A stretch of DNA of 64,000 bases from Himantopus leucocephalus (GCA_003993805.1 RSEF01000012.1:6469984-6533983), one strand, 5' to 3'; positions 49,001 through 59,300 are shown, counted from the stretch's first letter. A program made the numbers and translations. Notes: generated by a model not told the origin, from the letters alone.

Positions 49001-51595
49001 GCAGCCGCTTCGTTGCTTTCTGACCGCCTGCGAAGTCCCTGATGGACCCAAGGTGGAAGGAATTGGGAGCTGCTCTGGATCTCCAGCTGTTGTTTCCATG
49101 GCTGTGTAAAAGTCTCTAAGGAGAAGGGAAGAGAGCTGAGGGGCTTGGACTTGTTTGGAGAGGATATGACCTGAGGTGTCAGATCTTATTTGGTGGAGCA
49201 GAGCTTTTTGGAAAGCAGTGGCCACCAAGAGAAATGGAAGCTAGTGATAGATGGAGAATACTTTAAGATGTGCCTTTTCAAAAGTTTCGCTGCCATTTGA
49301 GAAGGATCAGTGTTAATTGCCAAGAAAAAGAAGTTGCTGTAGCTTGTTGGGCGCTGCGTAAGGAAAGAGACAAAATGTAGGGATGGGGAAAGAAAGGTGG
49401 AATGACTAGTCTTGTCACAAGCAGAGATGAAAGGCAGCGTGCCATTTCTCTGCGCAACCAGCGGCTCAGGTGCCTGATGGAGAAGAAGTTTCTGTAGCTC
49501 GAGCCCTTGATTTCTGAACTAAGGGCAGGGTTTCTTGTCTCTCTGATCTCGTTGGCTTAGGTGTGAATGGCATGTTTCACTGAGCTTGAAATGCCGAAAC
49601 TGAAGGCATTGAGCCTGGATAATTCATCTCTTCAAGGTTCATTAGTCCAGTCTTCAGTCCTACAGTTGTAGATGTCATTCGTATTTTAAAATCTTGCTAC
49701 AGTGTTAATTCTACTCAAAATTACGCCTCCTGAGTGATAGTTTCTTGGTGCTTGAGGCTATAGCCAGAAAACTTGAGGTGTAGCAGGTTCTTAACTCTTA
49801 ACTTTTAAGTGGGAATTGCATCAGGCTGTCGTTTTCATTTGGTGTATTTTCTTTCTTGGTAACGCGCAAACACTGGAATAAGCCCATGTGTTTTCCCCTC
49901 AGTTTTTCCAGGCTCAGCCACTAGAGATGCCGGAGCAGGGATGAGGCAGTTAGGCTCCTGGGAATAGTGAATGCTTCCAGTTCTTGTGTGGTATAATGTT
50001 TGCTGCATCCAGCGATGGTTCCCAAGGGACATACAGCTCATTCTGTAATTCTGTTACTTCCTTTCAGGATCTGTTCCTAATATAATTCTTGAGTTTCCTT
50101 TGTCTTATTTTTCAGTTATTGTTTCTTACTCCCATTGTGCTTTTACAGGGCTGTGTCAAACTATACAAAACCCATTACTGTTGTATGGCTTTACAAAATA
50201 TTTTTTCAGCTACATTTATTTAAATTTTATTTCCCTTTACCATTTATTTGTGGTCCATTTTTTTTTTTTTAATGGGAGGGTAATATTTCTTGATTTATTT
50301 CCAGTCTTCCTCTCACCAGTCTGAGTAGTGCGTATTCATTTTGTTGTAACACTTTTGCTGCTGCTTCCTTAATTTTTTGTATTTGACTGCATTTTAATCC
50401 CTTTCCCCTTCTCCAGCTTCTGCAGTTATTTAAATTTTGAGCTGTCCATTGTAAGCTGTTCTCTATTATGTTGTTACACTTTTTTTTGGAAGAGTTGTAA
50501 GGGATTATTTATGTCTCCTATGTATCTCTGGAACCCTCTGCTTTTACTTTTTCCACAAAAGTAGATTTTAATTCTATTCTCACTTATTTCTGAATTCTCT
50601 CTTTTTCCCCACGTGTACTTATTTGAAACCCAAGAGACTTGAAGTCTTCTGTTGTATGGGTTCAATGACAGTACAGTACCTCTTGGTCAGCAGTCTGTTA
50701 TTTTTTGGTTCCATATCCTTCTGTATTAGTAAGAGGTTATTTTGAATTTATTTTCCTTTCTATGGATTTACCATTACTTAAATTCTGCACCTCCCCCTTC
50801 AGCCATAGGTTCTTTTAGTATTAGCTTTTATTAAAGAAACTGGAAGCTTGTAATTCAACTAGTGATTGTGAATGTGTAGAATCTGATTTGAATTTTTTTG
50901 TGAAATCTTGATCAAGTTGCTAAACTTTTGTCAGAGGGTGCTAGGCAAGTTGAGCACAAACTAAAGCACTTTGAATTCAGACAATCTTTCTCAGTCTCAA
51001 TTCCTCCCCTGTAAAATAGAGTAAATATTTCTAAACTTCGTAGTCAGTTTAGACTTCGTGGCCTGCGAGCAGGAATTCTAGGAATTTATGGTAAAGACTC
51101 TTATCTGCTGTGTCCTCTAAAACCACATCAAGAATTTTTGATTTGCTGTTTTTCTTTTTTTTAATGATTATGCATGTAAACCTGCTAATGGGACTTTTAA
51201 ATGATTTTTTTTTTATTCCTATTGTAAAATGTAGGGCTTAATCTCTTACCAGGCATCCAATACTACATATCCATAAACCATAGGCTAGAACTAAAATATA
51301 CTCATATCACTACTCTTTTTTTTGTGTGCGTGTGACTGTTGTAAACTTGCAGGGAATTGTGAAGAGAGATGAAGTTGTGTTCAAGGCTGCCAGACGCCGC
51401 AGAATCCCAATCCTGATGGTGACATCTGGAGGCTACCAGAAGAGGACAGCGCGGATTATTGCTGATTCCATCCTCAATTTGCACAATCTGGGGCTTATTG
51501 ACAAGGAGCTAGCAACCAGCGGAGCTGAAAATCCCAAGGTAGAACAGATGATTAGAGACTCTGCTAAAGACTTAACCAACTTGTCGCTGCAATGA
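21654..51595 (+). CDS. HDAC11: HDAC11, class IV histone deacetylase / lysine defatty-acylase (10 coding exons, full span)
   Basis: Zinc-dependent deacylase of the arginase/deacetylase fold. The family is known to remove acetyl and, more efficiently, long-chain fatty-acyl groups from lysine, and acts in nucleus and cytosol. The CDS joins 21654-21655, 23269-23417, 26495-26595, 33860-33976, 39272-39314, 40913-40989, 42465-42527, 44642-44738, 47832-48010 and 51353-51595. That is 1071 nt, or 356 residues plus TGA; human HDAC11 has 347. Every junction is GT-AG and keeps frame. Visible motifs are [20 protein letters not shown] near the N-terminus, GGGFHHC (His142/His143), DLDAH (Asp181/His183), NAGTDIL (Asp261) and SGGY (Tyr304). 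The start is the split codon AT|G, which gives MPHRSELY, close to human MLHTTQLY. The final 25 or so residues differ from the mammalian tail as I recall it. The gene lies behind a CpG-island promoter. Identity is very secure; only exon 1 and the UTR limits are inferred. Confidence 0.97.
21656..23268 (+). other. HDAC11: HDAC11 intron 1
   Basis: 1613 bp, GTGAGT to TTTTCAAG. Its first 350 bp or so are the downstream half of the CpG island and very G-rich (runs at 21670-21677, 21686-21689 and 21695-21699). The rest is ordinary intron with no repeat recognised. Confidence 0.8.
23269..23417 (+). CDS. HDAC11: HDAC11 exon 2
   Basis: The acceptor is a pyrimidine-rich tract ending in TTTTCAAG at 23268 and the donor is GTAAAA at 23418. 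The exon encodes residues 1 (third base) to 51 (first base). It holds the highly conserved block [20 protein letters not shown] followed by [15 protein letters not shown], nearly identical to human HDAC11. This is the N-terminal lobe of the deacetylase domain that frames the active-site rim. Confidence 0.96.
23418..26494 (+). other. HDAC11: HDAC11 intron 2
   Basis: 3077 bp, GTAAAA to TTTCAG. It contains a 14-A run at 24908-24921 and a short run of diverged TTCTGTGTAAAGTC-like repeats near 25.19-25.31 kb. No gene or mobile element was seen. Confidence 0.85.
26495..26595 (+). CDS. HDAC11: HDAC11 exon 3
   Basis: The acceptor ends TTTCAG at 26494 and the donor is GTGCTG at 26596. The 101-nt exon enters with one base carried over and ends on a codon boundary. 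It encodes residues 51-84, including [20 protein letters not shown], which matches the human [20 protein letters not shown]. Confidence 0.96.
26596..33859 (+). other. HDAC11: HDAC11 intron 3
   Basis: 7264 bp, the largest intron, GTGCTG to TTGTAG. It carries the CR1 insertion at 29235-29928 and is otherwise AT-rich and unremarkable. The open frames at 29.0-29.9 kb are all CR1 or its antisense. Confidence 0.85.
29235..29928 (+). mobile_element. CR1 LINE, 5'-truncated 3' end, in HDAC11 intron 3
   Basis: About 0.7 kb of CR1 in sense orientation to HDAC11. The + strand translation gives [52 protein letters not shown], then after a frame shift near 29500 [20 protein letters not shown] and [20 protein letters not shown]. 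This is the C-terminal part of the CR1 reverse transcriptase ORF. The 3' end is the usual CR1 tail, with GGTTGGACTAGATGATCTCC and a terminal TGATTCTG near 29928. Frame shifts and a 5' truncation make it inactive. It is clearly younger than the fragment at 8.5 kb. Avian CR1 subfamily was not assigned. Confidence 0.93.
33860..33976 (+). CDS. HDAC11: HDAC11 exon 4
   Basis: The acceptor ends CTTGTAG at 33859 and the donor is GTAAGG at 33977. The exon is exactly 39 codons in phase 0, residues 85-123. It reads [20 protein letters not shown] and continues to RTQTGGTIM, the same order and length as human HDAC11. Confidence 0.96.
35811..36045. repeat. Near-identical direct repeat flanking a single N (assembly artefact)
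   Basis: 35811-35925 and 35928-36045 are almost the same sequence. They differ by a few substitutions and a 3-base GTT insertion, and are separated by N at 35926. It lies in HDAC11 intron 4. The pattern is that of two contig ends that overlap but were joined with a one-base gap. Confidence 0.9.
39056..39311. repeat. Near-identical 127-bp direct repeat flanking a single N (includes HDAC11 exon 5)
   Basis: 39056-39182 and 39185-39311 are equal in length and differ at only about two positions. N is at 39183. The repeat covers the end of intron 4 and the first 40 bases of exon 5. Confidence 0.92.
39143..39182 (+). pseudogene. False partial duplicate of HDAC11 exon 5 (assembly artefact)
   Basis: Forty bases identical in content to the first 40 bases of the intact exon 5 (39272-39311). 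They have the same acceptor but break off at an N (39183) before the donor. The flanking intron is duplicated as well. It is not a biological pseudogene: the repeat of 127 bp on each side of a single N is what an unmerged contig overlap produces. An automatic gene caller could wrongly include it. Confidence 0.85.
39272..39314 (+). CDS. HDAC11: HDAC11 exon 5 (intact copy)
   Basis: The acceptor ends CTTAAG at 39271 and the donor is GTAAGT at 39315. The exon is 43 nt: residues 124-137 ([14 protein letters not shown]) plus one base of Gly138. This is the copy with both splice sites. A truncated near-identical copy lies at 39143-39182, before a single N, and is judged an assembly artefact. Only this copy joins exon 6 in frame to make the GGGFHH motif. 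Confidence 0.93.
39315..40912 (+). other. HDAC11: HDAC11 intron 5
   Basis: 1598 bp as assembled, GTAAGT to GTTTAG. About 130 bp of this is the false duplication at N 39507. Nothing else is recognised. Confidence 0.85.
39378..39638. repeat. Near-identical 129/130-bp direct repeat flanking a single N
   Basis: 39378-39506 and 39509-39638 match except for about three small differences, with N at 39507. It lies in intron 5 just after exon 5. This is the third instance of the same joining artefact. Confidence 0.92.
40913..40989 (+). CDS. HDAC11: HDAC11 exon 6 (catalytic His-His)
   Basis: The acceptor ends GTTTAG at 40912 and the donor is GTAAGA at 40990. The 77-nt exon completes Gly138 and runs to residue 163. 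It encodes [20 protein letters not shown] then TLAIK. His142 and His143 are the active-site general acid/base pair of the family. The sequence is almost identical to the human one. Confidence 0.96.
40990..42464 (+). other. HDAC11: HDAC11 intron 6
   Basis: 1475 bp, GTAAGA to ACTCAG. It contains a locally GC-rich patch at about 41980-42240 with a 98-codon open frame that has no recognisable domain. Confidence 0.85.
42465..42527 (+). CDS. HDAC11: HDAC11 exon 7 (zinc ligands Asp181/His183)
   Basis: The acceptor ends ATACTCAG at 42464 and the donor is GTGAGT at 42528. The exon is 21 codons in phase 0, residues 164-184, reading [20 protein letters not shown] and a final Gln. DLDAH supplies two of the three zinc ligands. 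Confidence 0.96.
42528..44641 (+). other. HDAC11: HDAC11 intron 7
   Basis: 2114 bp, GTGAGT to CTCCAG. A strong pyrimidine tract and AG at 43740-43759 precede a 40-codon open frame that could act as a cryptic acceptor. No repeat was recognised. Confidence 0.85.
44642..44738 (+). CDS. HDAC11: HDAC11 exon 8
   Basis: The acceptor ends CCTCCAG at 44641 and the donor is GTAAGT at 44739. The 97-nt exon encodes residues 185-216 plus one base. It contains [20 protein letters not shown] and then [12 protein letters not shown]. The human protein has DKR for DHR and GDRFAK for GDGFAK, so substitutions are few. Confidence 0.96.
44739..47831 (+). other. HDAC11: HDAC11 intron 8
   Basis: 3093 bp, GTAAGT to TTTTAAG. 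It holds an 18-bp palindrome at 44892-44909 (ACTGTGATATATCACAGT). Otherwise nothing is recognised. Confidence 0.85.
47832..48010 (+). CDS. HDAC11: HDAC11 exon 9 (zinc ligand Asp261)
   Basis: The acceptor is a long T tract ending TTTTAAG at 47831 and the donor is GTTAGT at 48011. The 179-nt exon completes Arg217 and ends after Gln276. It encodes [17 protein letters not shown], then [20 protein letters not shown]. Asp261 is the third zinc ligand. The middle of the exon ([14 protein letters not shown]) is less like human, as expected for a surface helix. Confidence 0.96.
48011..51352 (+). other. HDAC11: HDAC11 intron 9
   Basis: 3342 bp, GTTAGT to TTGCAG. It is T-rich on the + strand for much of 48.2-49.0 kb and 50.1-50.8 kb, which gives spurious open frames of up to 127 codons. 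No gene or repeat was recognised. Confidence 0.85.
51353..51595 (+). CDS. HDAC11: HDAC11 exon 10 (catalytic Tyr304, stop codon)
   Basis: The acceptor ends ACTTGCAG at 51352. There are 80 codons in phase 0 and then TGA at 51593-51595. It encodes [40 protein letters not shown] and LNLHNLGLI, followed by a polar tail of about 29 residues ending NLSLQ. Tyr304 in SGGY is the transition-state tyrosine. The tail does not resemble the proline-rich end of human HDAC11 as I recall it, and gives the protein about nine extra residues. Confidence 0.96.
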   Translation, partial: GIVKRDEVVFKAARRRRIPILMVTSGGYQKRTARIIADSILNLHNLGLIDKELATSGAENPKVEQMIRDSAKDLTNLSLQ

Positions 51596-52207
51596 CAAGT
51601 TACTAAATTGTAGGAAACAACTTCCCGGTTTAGGAGCAGGAAACCTCTACATCATTATCAGGGTTAATGTAACGTATTTTAAAAAGACTCAACTTGCCTG
51701 TAAAATAACACAGTAGAGATAATCTGCAGTCACAGAATAACTGTGTCTAACTTCAGAAGCTATCTTGAGCAAAGGCTTTTAAGCTAATTGAGACATATAC
51801 TCAAGGGTACTGTCTTTCAGTTTATAATATTACTGTAGAAAGCTTCAATTGCTTCTCTTATTGTTATGGGTAGTCTATTATGTTGAAAGAACTATGCAGT
51901 TGGTATCCAAAGACTGTCCCAGCCCTCTTGCAGATGATGCAGTTCAGACTGTGGTGGGAGAAATATGGACTAAACCTACTGGCATTTTTTTTTAGATACT
52001 GCATTTTATTTATTGCTTTTTTTATAGAAATACTGTTATAAAACGAGTTCTGTATGGGCTTCAGCTGTCAGTTAAGTGCAATACTATAAAAAACCAGTTC
52101 AGTTGGTAGGCTTTTAAGCCCTAGCCTATTAGAACAAAAGTTCATTAATTTGTATTTTATTCCTGTTGCTGATAGTGACTTAAATCCTACTTATAAACAC
52201 CTTGAGA

Positions 52208-52213
52208 AATAAA
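52208..52213 (+). terminator. HDAC11: Candidate poly(A) signal AATAAA (proximal)
   Basis: First AATAAA after the HDAC11 stop codon, about 0.6 kb downstream. The downstream sequence is only weakly GT-rich, so use is uncertain. Confidence 0.4.
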
Positions 52214-52353
52214 ATAGGAAATGCCTTTGGCTCCATATGCAAATAAGCCATAAGGGCTCAGCATTAACAGTCTAGTTTTTGCCTCTCTTAAAATGAGGCT
52301 TGCATATAAAAGGCAATAGTTACTATGCATTGTAAATCGCAGAGTAAAACTAC

Positions 52354-52359
52354 AATAAA
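52354..52359 (+). terminator. HDAC11: Candidate poly(A) signal AATAAA (second)
   Basis: Second canonical hexamer after the stop. A pair of hexamers within 150 bp could give heterogeneous 3' ends. Confidence 0.35.
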
Positions 52360-53289
52360 ATGAAAACTGATTTTAGAGTTCTGAGAATTCTTGCAGAAAA
52401 TAGTATGTAGAAATGTAGGGTATCTTCTATTATGGCCAGCTCGTCACGTATAAAACAGTGAAGAGTAAATCTTGATTCTTTTTTCCTCCAACTAGTGCTG
52501 TGTTTTTCACTTGCTCGAAGAGTAATGGTACTCATAGTTGCAGTCATAGTTGGTAACGTAATTGTTCCTATTTACAGATACAAATACAGTGAAATTTCTA
52601 CATTAAGTTAATGTGCTAACTTTATATGGGAGCTTCTACGAGGATTTGGGAACTAAATAGCGAATTCAGTACACTAACTGTAAAGTTTGGTTTTATTTAA
52701 GTTGGTACATTTTGCATTAGGTGCTGTTTGTAGCATTGGGTCATAAATGTACTAAACTGTATATTTTGCAAGAGCTTTTTTAACTTTCAAGTATTCACTG
52801 ATTTGTAGTACAAGTTTCGCATCATGTGTAGGTTTGAGCCTTTCTATGAAGAAACACCAATATTTTCCTTGTAGTGCAATTGGTGTGTAAGCTGTTTAAG
52901 GAATGTTTCATTCTAATTGGAACACTTACCTCACTTAGTGTTAATTTTTAGATTGAAGGGGTTTGTTAATTGTAAGAACTTGCACAATTGCTATAAATAT
53001 CTGTTTTAAAACAGATTTGACGTATTGCACTAATCTTGAGTTGCAACACTTATTAAAAAGCACTTTTAAATTTCTTAGTAGAAGGACCATCGGAGTACAA
53101 CTAATGTTGAGATTTATTTTTTCTATACTATCTGATGTTACTATAATATGTTGTTGTTCTTTCATATAGTTTTTATAAAATTATAAATTACATTTCTATA
53201 AACTAAAACCCTGTCATAGTACCATGTGGTCTTTTCCAAAGCATTTTCTGTTTGTGTTAACATGTTTATATTATTTTCCCTTGGTGGAG

Positions 53290-53295
53290 ATTAAA
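53290..53295 (+). terminator. HDAC11: Candidate distal poly(A) signal ATTAAA
   Basis: The commonest variant hexamer, about 1.7 kb after the stop and followed within 20-40 bases by a GT- and T-rich run. I favour it as the distal end, on sequence context alone. Confidence 0.4.
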
Positions 53296-53320
53296 ATGAT
53301 GTTGAACAGTGTTGACTGAT

Positions 53321-56300
53321 TTTTCTTTTCACTTCACATGTATCTTGGCTGTCAAAAACTTTGAAGGGAACAGTTTATTGAAAAGACAAGAAGATGTGGG
53401 TTTCATCCTTAAAACGTAACTGAAACTGCAGTGAGTCTTAAGGGTGAATAGTACAAGGTTTGTCACCAGCAGATGCCTTCTCTGAGAGTTAATGTGTTTA
53501 CTTCTTAAAGTGAGCTTGCAAGTTTTGTATCCAAAGATACAAAAGATTTTTATTTTTAAGATATCATCATAAGGGGTTAAAGTCACTTTCTAGTTCCAAG
53601 TTACATCCTATGACCAATATTGTAACTCCTATTTTAAGTATTTTATCGTTACAGGTATTAAACTGTAAACTAAGCTTCTGTTAAGGCTGCAGTAGTTTGT
53701 TAGAGGTCTTTTGCAAATCAGTATCTTTCCAGAGAGAACCAATTGTTTGCGAAAGAGCCTGCTAGCTTTCAGACTCATCTGTAAAATTTGTGACTGTTAA
53801 GCAAAGGGCATATTGACTGCATTTTCAGTGTTCATTATGAAGTTAGAATTGGTAAACAGACAACGCCTGCTTCATATTTTTCAAAAATTTTATTTAGTGT
53901 AATATTTGACTTGGTTTTTAAAACAAAAATACTAATTTCTGCACGTTAAGAAACTAGTCTGAGATAAATGTGTACTTTTTTTGAAAAGAAGTGGTGAAAC
54001 TTCTTCGAAGAAGTTGAATTTAGACCACAGATAATACATGATGCATAGTTAATATACTGTTATCACTAGGCAAAGTTCACTGAGAATTTCATCATGGAAA
54101 CCTTGCCTTGTCCTACCACCATCAAAATTTTTAGCTTTCTTTTGTGGAATGCAAAGACCTATGTAAGTCTACTAGGACAATGCCATGCAGTCACAAATTT
54201 TATGGGAAAAAAGTGTGGAGTTTGGGGGATTTGGTTTTTTTAATTGCAATTGTAACTATAAAATCCTGCCATAATAGGAAGGTGTGTTTGAGAACTGATG
54301 CCCTAACTTACAACCAAAAAACTATCTTGAAGAAAGACCTAGTAGGTCTTGTCTTTCATAATAAGAGACATTAGTTTTGATTCAAATTACTTAAGCAAGG
54401 AATAGTGAGGATTGTTCAGTAGCTTACAGTTAACGTACAAACATGCGTTTCTTGTTAATCATCCGTGTGCGAAATGTATTTAAAAAATCAACTGAAGACT
54501 TGGTGTTTTCATCTATTTCATTTTACAGTTGGCACATCGAGCTCCAGCCCCCCTTGCCTCTGTTCGACAGTTGACACACAGTCTAGAATGGGGCATTAAA
54601 AACACTGGGTGTTGTGGTCATAGTCTTAGCTGACTACATCTTAGCTCTAGGTGGTAATATCAGCCTCTTTTAAACTGAAGGTATGATTTTTTTGTTTGAC
54701 TTTGATGTTTTTTTGAACACCCTGCATTGTGAAGTCCCAGGCTTCTATCATGAATACAAGGAATAGTTTGGGAAATGCTGTAGTCGGGCAGCTGTGATTA
54801 AGAAAAAATAGATATTATAAAAATTAATTGATAGGCAGTTTATTGGGGGGAGTGGGGGGAGGTAACGCTTATGTTTGGTGAGTCATAAATGGCCACGCTC
54901 CCAGGTTCCCTATTCCTTGCTGCTCCTCACAGCTTGAGGAACCTAATGATCCTGCAACCATTCCCTGATACCTTCTGGCCCTGCTGCCAGAGTAAGCTGT
55001 TCAGCAGTGTTTCTGCCTTCTCTTGCACGTACAACAAGGCACACAGTTCTTTTCAGTGCTGGTTGCGTACGTGTTTTGTGGTCTGTGAAGTGACACTTAG
55101 GAATTTCTTGTACTTTACAAGTTGTACTGTACAATTGTATCCTACATGCAACATAGCTGCTTTGGGGAGAACCCTCTCTGACAAATGTAGAAGTTATAAA
55201 GTTGGTAATCATGGATCTAGACTTTGCTCGCACTACGCTGTCAGGAGCGGAAGGAGCTTGCTGAGTTCAGAAAACTGCAGGGTCTAGGATCTTGGTGCTC
55301 TCTGCTATGCCAGCGTTGGAATAATTGAAAGCCACCTTCTTTCAAGAAAACTGCAATCCCTTGGTGAAGAAGAGAGTTCACTTGCTATCTTTGCCCAATG
55401 GAAGATCATCTTCTTTATACCCTCGGGCTGATTCTGAAATGCAGAGCGTATCAGAAGCCATAATAAAGGGCCTAATCCCAAGTGAGGCTGTGTCCTGAAC
55501 TTGCCTTGAGTTTAGCACGGGTTGTGTATGCCCCAGCCCTTCTAGAGGCAAGCTTGCAAGTTGTTCAGTATGTGCCAGCCCTTAGCTTACACTTTAAATA
55601 GGTGTGATTTTCATTTTTTTAGTCTTTCCTTGATGCTTTTGGTAATCTCTTAGATTTCCCATCCTGTGCTCATCTAATTTTCCCTCCTTTATCTTATCCT
55701 TTATGCAGATCATTTTGGTACAACCAGTCACTTTTAACCAAAGTTCAATAGAATTAATTCCTTCAAAAAAGAGATGACATTTTGGTAAGCTGTATGAAGG
55801 ACTAATTCCTGTCACTGGTCCCGATTCTAGGCTTACCATGGCAGTGGGAACAGGAGGTTGGTTTCGCTCAGTGCCTCGCTCAATGCAAGTACGGTACCAC
55901 CTGTAGATGATTCTTAGGACAAAGTAACTCCTGCCCTACTTTCCTACAGCCTTTTGAATGTGCAAAAATACTGTGTGCCACACATAGTGTTGACTTCCTG
56001 AAATTTAATTCAGAATATTGTGGTAAAACAAAAACGCCATTTGGATTGAAAAGATTGAATAGGCAGAGGAAATGATTGTGGTGGGGCTGTGGTTCAGACT
56101 TACCAGCCTGGGGCAGTTCTGATCTCCCTCCCTACAGCTCACCTGAGATTGAACTTCTGGTTGGAGATGAATGAAGTACAAAAATTATGAGAAGATTGCC
56201 GGTAATATTAGGCACATCTTGTGTTACCAGTCCTGCAGTACTATATTTTGCCAGTGCAGTGGACTGTGCAGCCATGACATACTTCCATAAATCATTTCTT

Positions 56301-59300
56301 CCTTCAAAAGTAACATTACAGATAATTAGTTAAACTATTTGTTGTGAGATATGGGGCTAGTTATGTATTTCACTAATAAGATCCAAACTCTTGTTTTAAT
56401 TTGCAGTTGAGTAGACATCCTTTGAGCTTGACTGGAACTGATTATCTTTATTCTGGAAATGCATGTTTGATCTCTGTATTAAAAAAAAAAAAAGAGAGAA
56501 AAGGAAAAAAAATGTATTCAAGGCCAACCTAAAATAACGCATCTTGTCTTTATAGTGTCTTAAATGTAGTCTTTAGTAGATTTAGATTGCGGTGCTCTGT
56601 AAGAGCAAAGAGATGTCTCCTTTCTTTCACTTTTGAGACCTAAGAAAGATTGTAATTAATACTGTTAGCCAAAACCTCACCTTTTTTGCTGTCATTTTCT
56701 TGCCCTTGCATTGGCTACAGGTACAGAAGAGGGCAAAATAGACTTAAGGTCTATGTAGGTCTATAGCGGAGGTGAGAAAAGGAAACTGAACATTTCCTAA
56801 AGAAAAAGCTGCAGCCTGCTCTCTGCTTTCCTTGCATGTGGCGCTGGAGCTGGAGCCAGCAAGAGTCCCTCTGCTTTTTGTGTGACTAAAGTAGAATCTT
56901 TCCCGATACACGTAGGTATCGGCATATTTATTTGCTGCTTCCGTATATTGTATGCTAGCTTCTATCTCTTTTCATTCTTTGCTAATCTTTCCTGTGATAA
57001 CCACCCACCAAAAGCGTCACTGAGAACGTTCTGCTTTTCTGTGATGGTGACCAGGAGTTTTCCTGTGGGCACTGTCCTCCAGCTGCTGTACAGCTTCCCG
57101 CTGACTGATCTTCACTTCATAGAAGCCTCCAGCTACTTAGAAATTCATAGCGCGAGGATGTGGTGGAATTCGGGCTTATTCATGTTGGTCTGTGGCTAGA
57201 TGAGAGTTTGGGTCTTGTTTAGTGTATGAGATTTTTGGAAATGGATGTGGCAAGGCAGGCTCTGCAAGTGCACCTGAGGATCCAGGTCAGCGGCAGGTAC
57301 ACACAGCAACTTCTGTTGACAATTGTTTGTGTTTTGGGATGAGCAGCTCAATAGGCTCCTGGATCAGAAAGAGATCTTTGATTGCTGCCTGAGTAGAACT
57401 AATTCATAATACCTTCTTCAAGAATGGAAACAGAATCTGATTTTAATTTGATTCCTTTAAAAATCAAAACAAGTTGACAAATATCAGAAGTACATGTTTG
57501 GTTTTTTGTGGGACGTCCAAAAACTAGTGTGTCTGATAGTTCTTAATTTCAAGATATTATGATTGTCGTGGACTATTACTGTAAATTAGATGCGGTAGTC
57601 TTTGCCAAGACTCCATCCTGTGATAATCACAGCAGTGCAGATTAATGGAAAGCAGAGAGGAAGAGGCATAGCTGCAGGTGACGTGATGTGACTGCTGTGT
57701 AATCATTCTCATGTTCACAATAACGCTGGTTTGGCTCAGCAGAGGAAGTAACAGCATAATAAGACACAGCTCTGCTTGTTGCTCAGTGGACATAAGCAAG
57801 AGGGTGAAGTTCTGAAGCAGGTAAGTGGTTTTAAAGATTCTAACTCCTATTTATTTACTTCTTCCAGAACAGTTAAAATGTAATTATTTGAACATTGTGA
57901 GATTGGAGTTCTCTCTTTTTTTTAAAAAAAAATAATAATATTCTTACAGATTCTGTAAGAAGAGTTTTAAAAATGGCATCATTGGCAATGGCCACAGCTC
58001 AGCTCCAGTCTGGAGGAGAACTTGGGCGCAGGCTATAGCTCGGGCATGCCAAGGAGCATCGGACCTGTGCCTGCCTGACAGAGGCAGCTCTGGCTGCAGC
58101 CCTTAAGCATGGCTGGCTGATAACGCCTCTGAACATCGGGCATCCAGTTCTGATCTCAGTAACACCTCGTGCCCGTTTGCAGGTAGCCCTGTGAGATCGC
58201 ACTACCCTGCTTGTTGCCATCCATATCTTTTAACTGAGTTTATAAGAATTCCCTAAAATACTACTAGAGTAAGTGCTTAGACTATTGGAAGTTGCAAACA
58301 GAAATATTGATGAAATTAGCCTTTTCTGGATGATTTTTTTCAGCTTCGTGGTATGCCATCTCCGAAATTGATTTTGAGGTTAATCGTCTTTATCTTGGCT
58401 GCTGTTTTTCAAAGTTGCCTTTAGTTAATTAAAAGAAAACAACAAATAAAACCCCAAACAAACAAAAACAAATCCCAAACTTCTGGGCAACTTTGTATGC
58501 ACAGTGCTAAATGCATCACAGGAACTATGAGAAAATGCTTTAAGGCATTCAATTAAATAATACACTTAAAGCTATTGATACCATGTTAAGATCAGAGAAC
58601 AAAACTCTACAAACAGAAACTAGATGTACTCAGAGCTCAAAGAAATATCATCGGAAGAGATTATAAAGCCAGACTAGAATTGGCAACCAATAAGTACTGA
58701 AAATCAGAATTATTTTAGGTGGTAGAAATAGACGAGACTGTATAAAAACAAAGATGTTTGAGAAGGAGAAAAGCCAAACTTGGGCTTTCATTCTTTCTAG
58801 TATGCAGTATCACCGGCTCTGTAAATCATGCTAATTTATTGTCTCTTTTTTTTTTTCTTCCCTATTACTATTTCTAGATGTAAACACGGTGTCACAAAGA
58901 TGCAGTTTGGAGTGGAAGCCATAGTAAAACAGCTGTGTTTGATTTCTGGAGGGAAAAATCACCCCGGATTTGCTTCCCAGGTGATTCCCTCCAATTCCTC
59001 CTTATCTTACGTATACTGACCTATAAACACAGCAAGTTGTAAGCCAGCAAAGTAACTCTTCACGAACTCAAATAAATAATAGACAAAGGTAAACAACCCA
59101 GTGTATCTCAAGCCAACGTTCTTTGTGATTTCTTCAATTTGCTGTTGATGGTGCTAGAAAGCTTTAAGGGTTCCCAGTTAAGGGTTATGTTTTTAATGCT
59201 ATTGGCAAGTTGGAAACACCCAAATCATTTCAGGCTTAGTTCTTTCACTGATCTGTACAATAGGTGCCTGTTTTACATAATCCTTGATCAAGCACAAATT

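Larger units (their letters stand above)
51596..53320 (+). other. HDAC11: Probable HDAC11 3' UTR
   Basis: AT-rich sequence directly after the stop with no long conserved reading frame. It contains poly(A) signals at 52208-52213 (AATAAA), 52354-52359 (AATAAA) and 53290-53295 (ATTAAA). The last of these is followed by a GT/T-rich stretch that could be a downstream element. The length fits a vertebrate HDAC11 3' UTR of roughly 0.6 to 1.7 kb. The true end cannot be fixed without transcript data, and further AATAAA motifs exist downstream, for example at 55462. Confidence 0.55.

Noticed and set aside
48373..49109. Two consecutive frames of 118 and 127 codons in intron 9
   Set aside because: Ser/Leu/Phe-rich products of T-rich intron sequence, without domain or splice support.
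54889..55287. 132-codon + strand frame downstream of HDAC11
   Set aside because: Not recognised, with an antisense frame of similar length over the same bases; best explained as chance.
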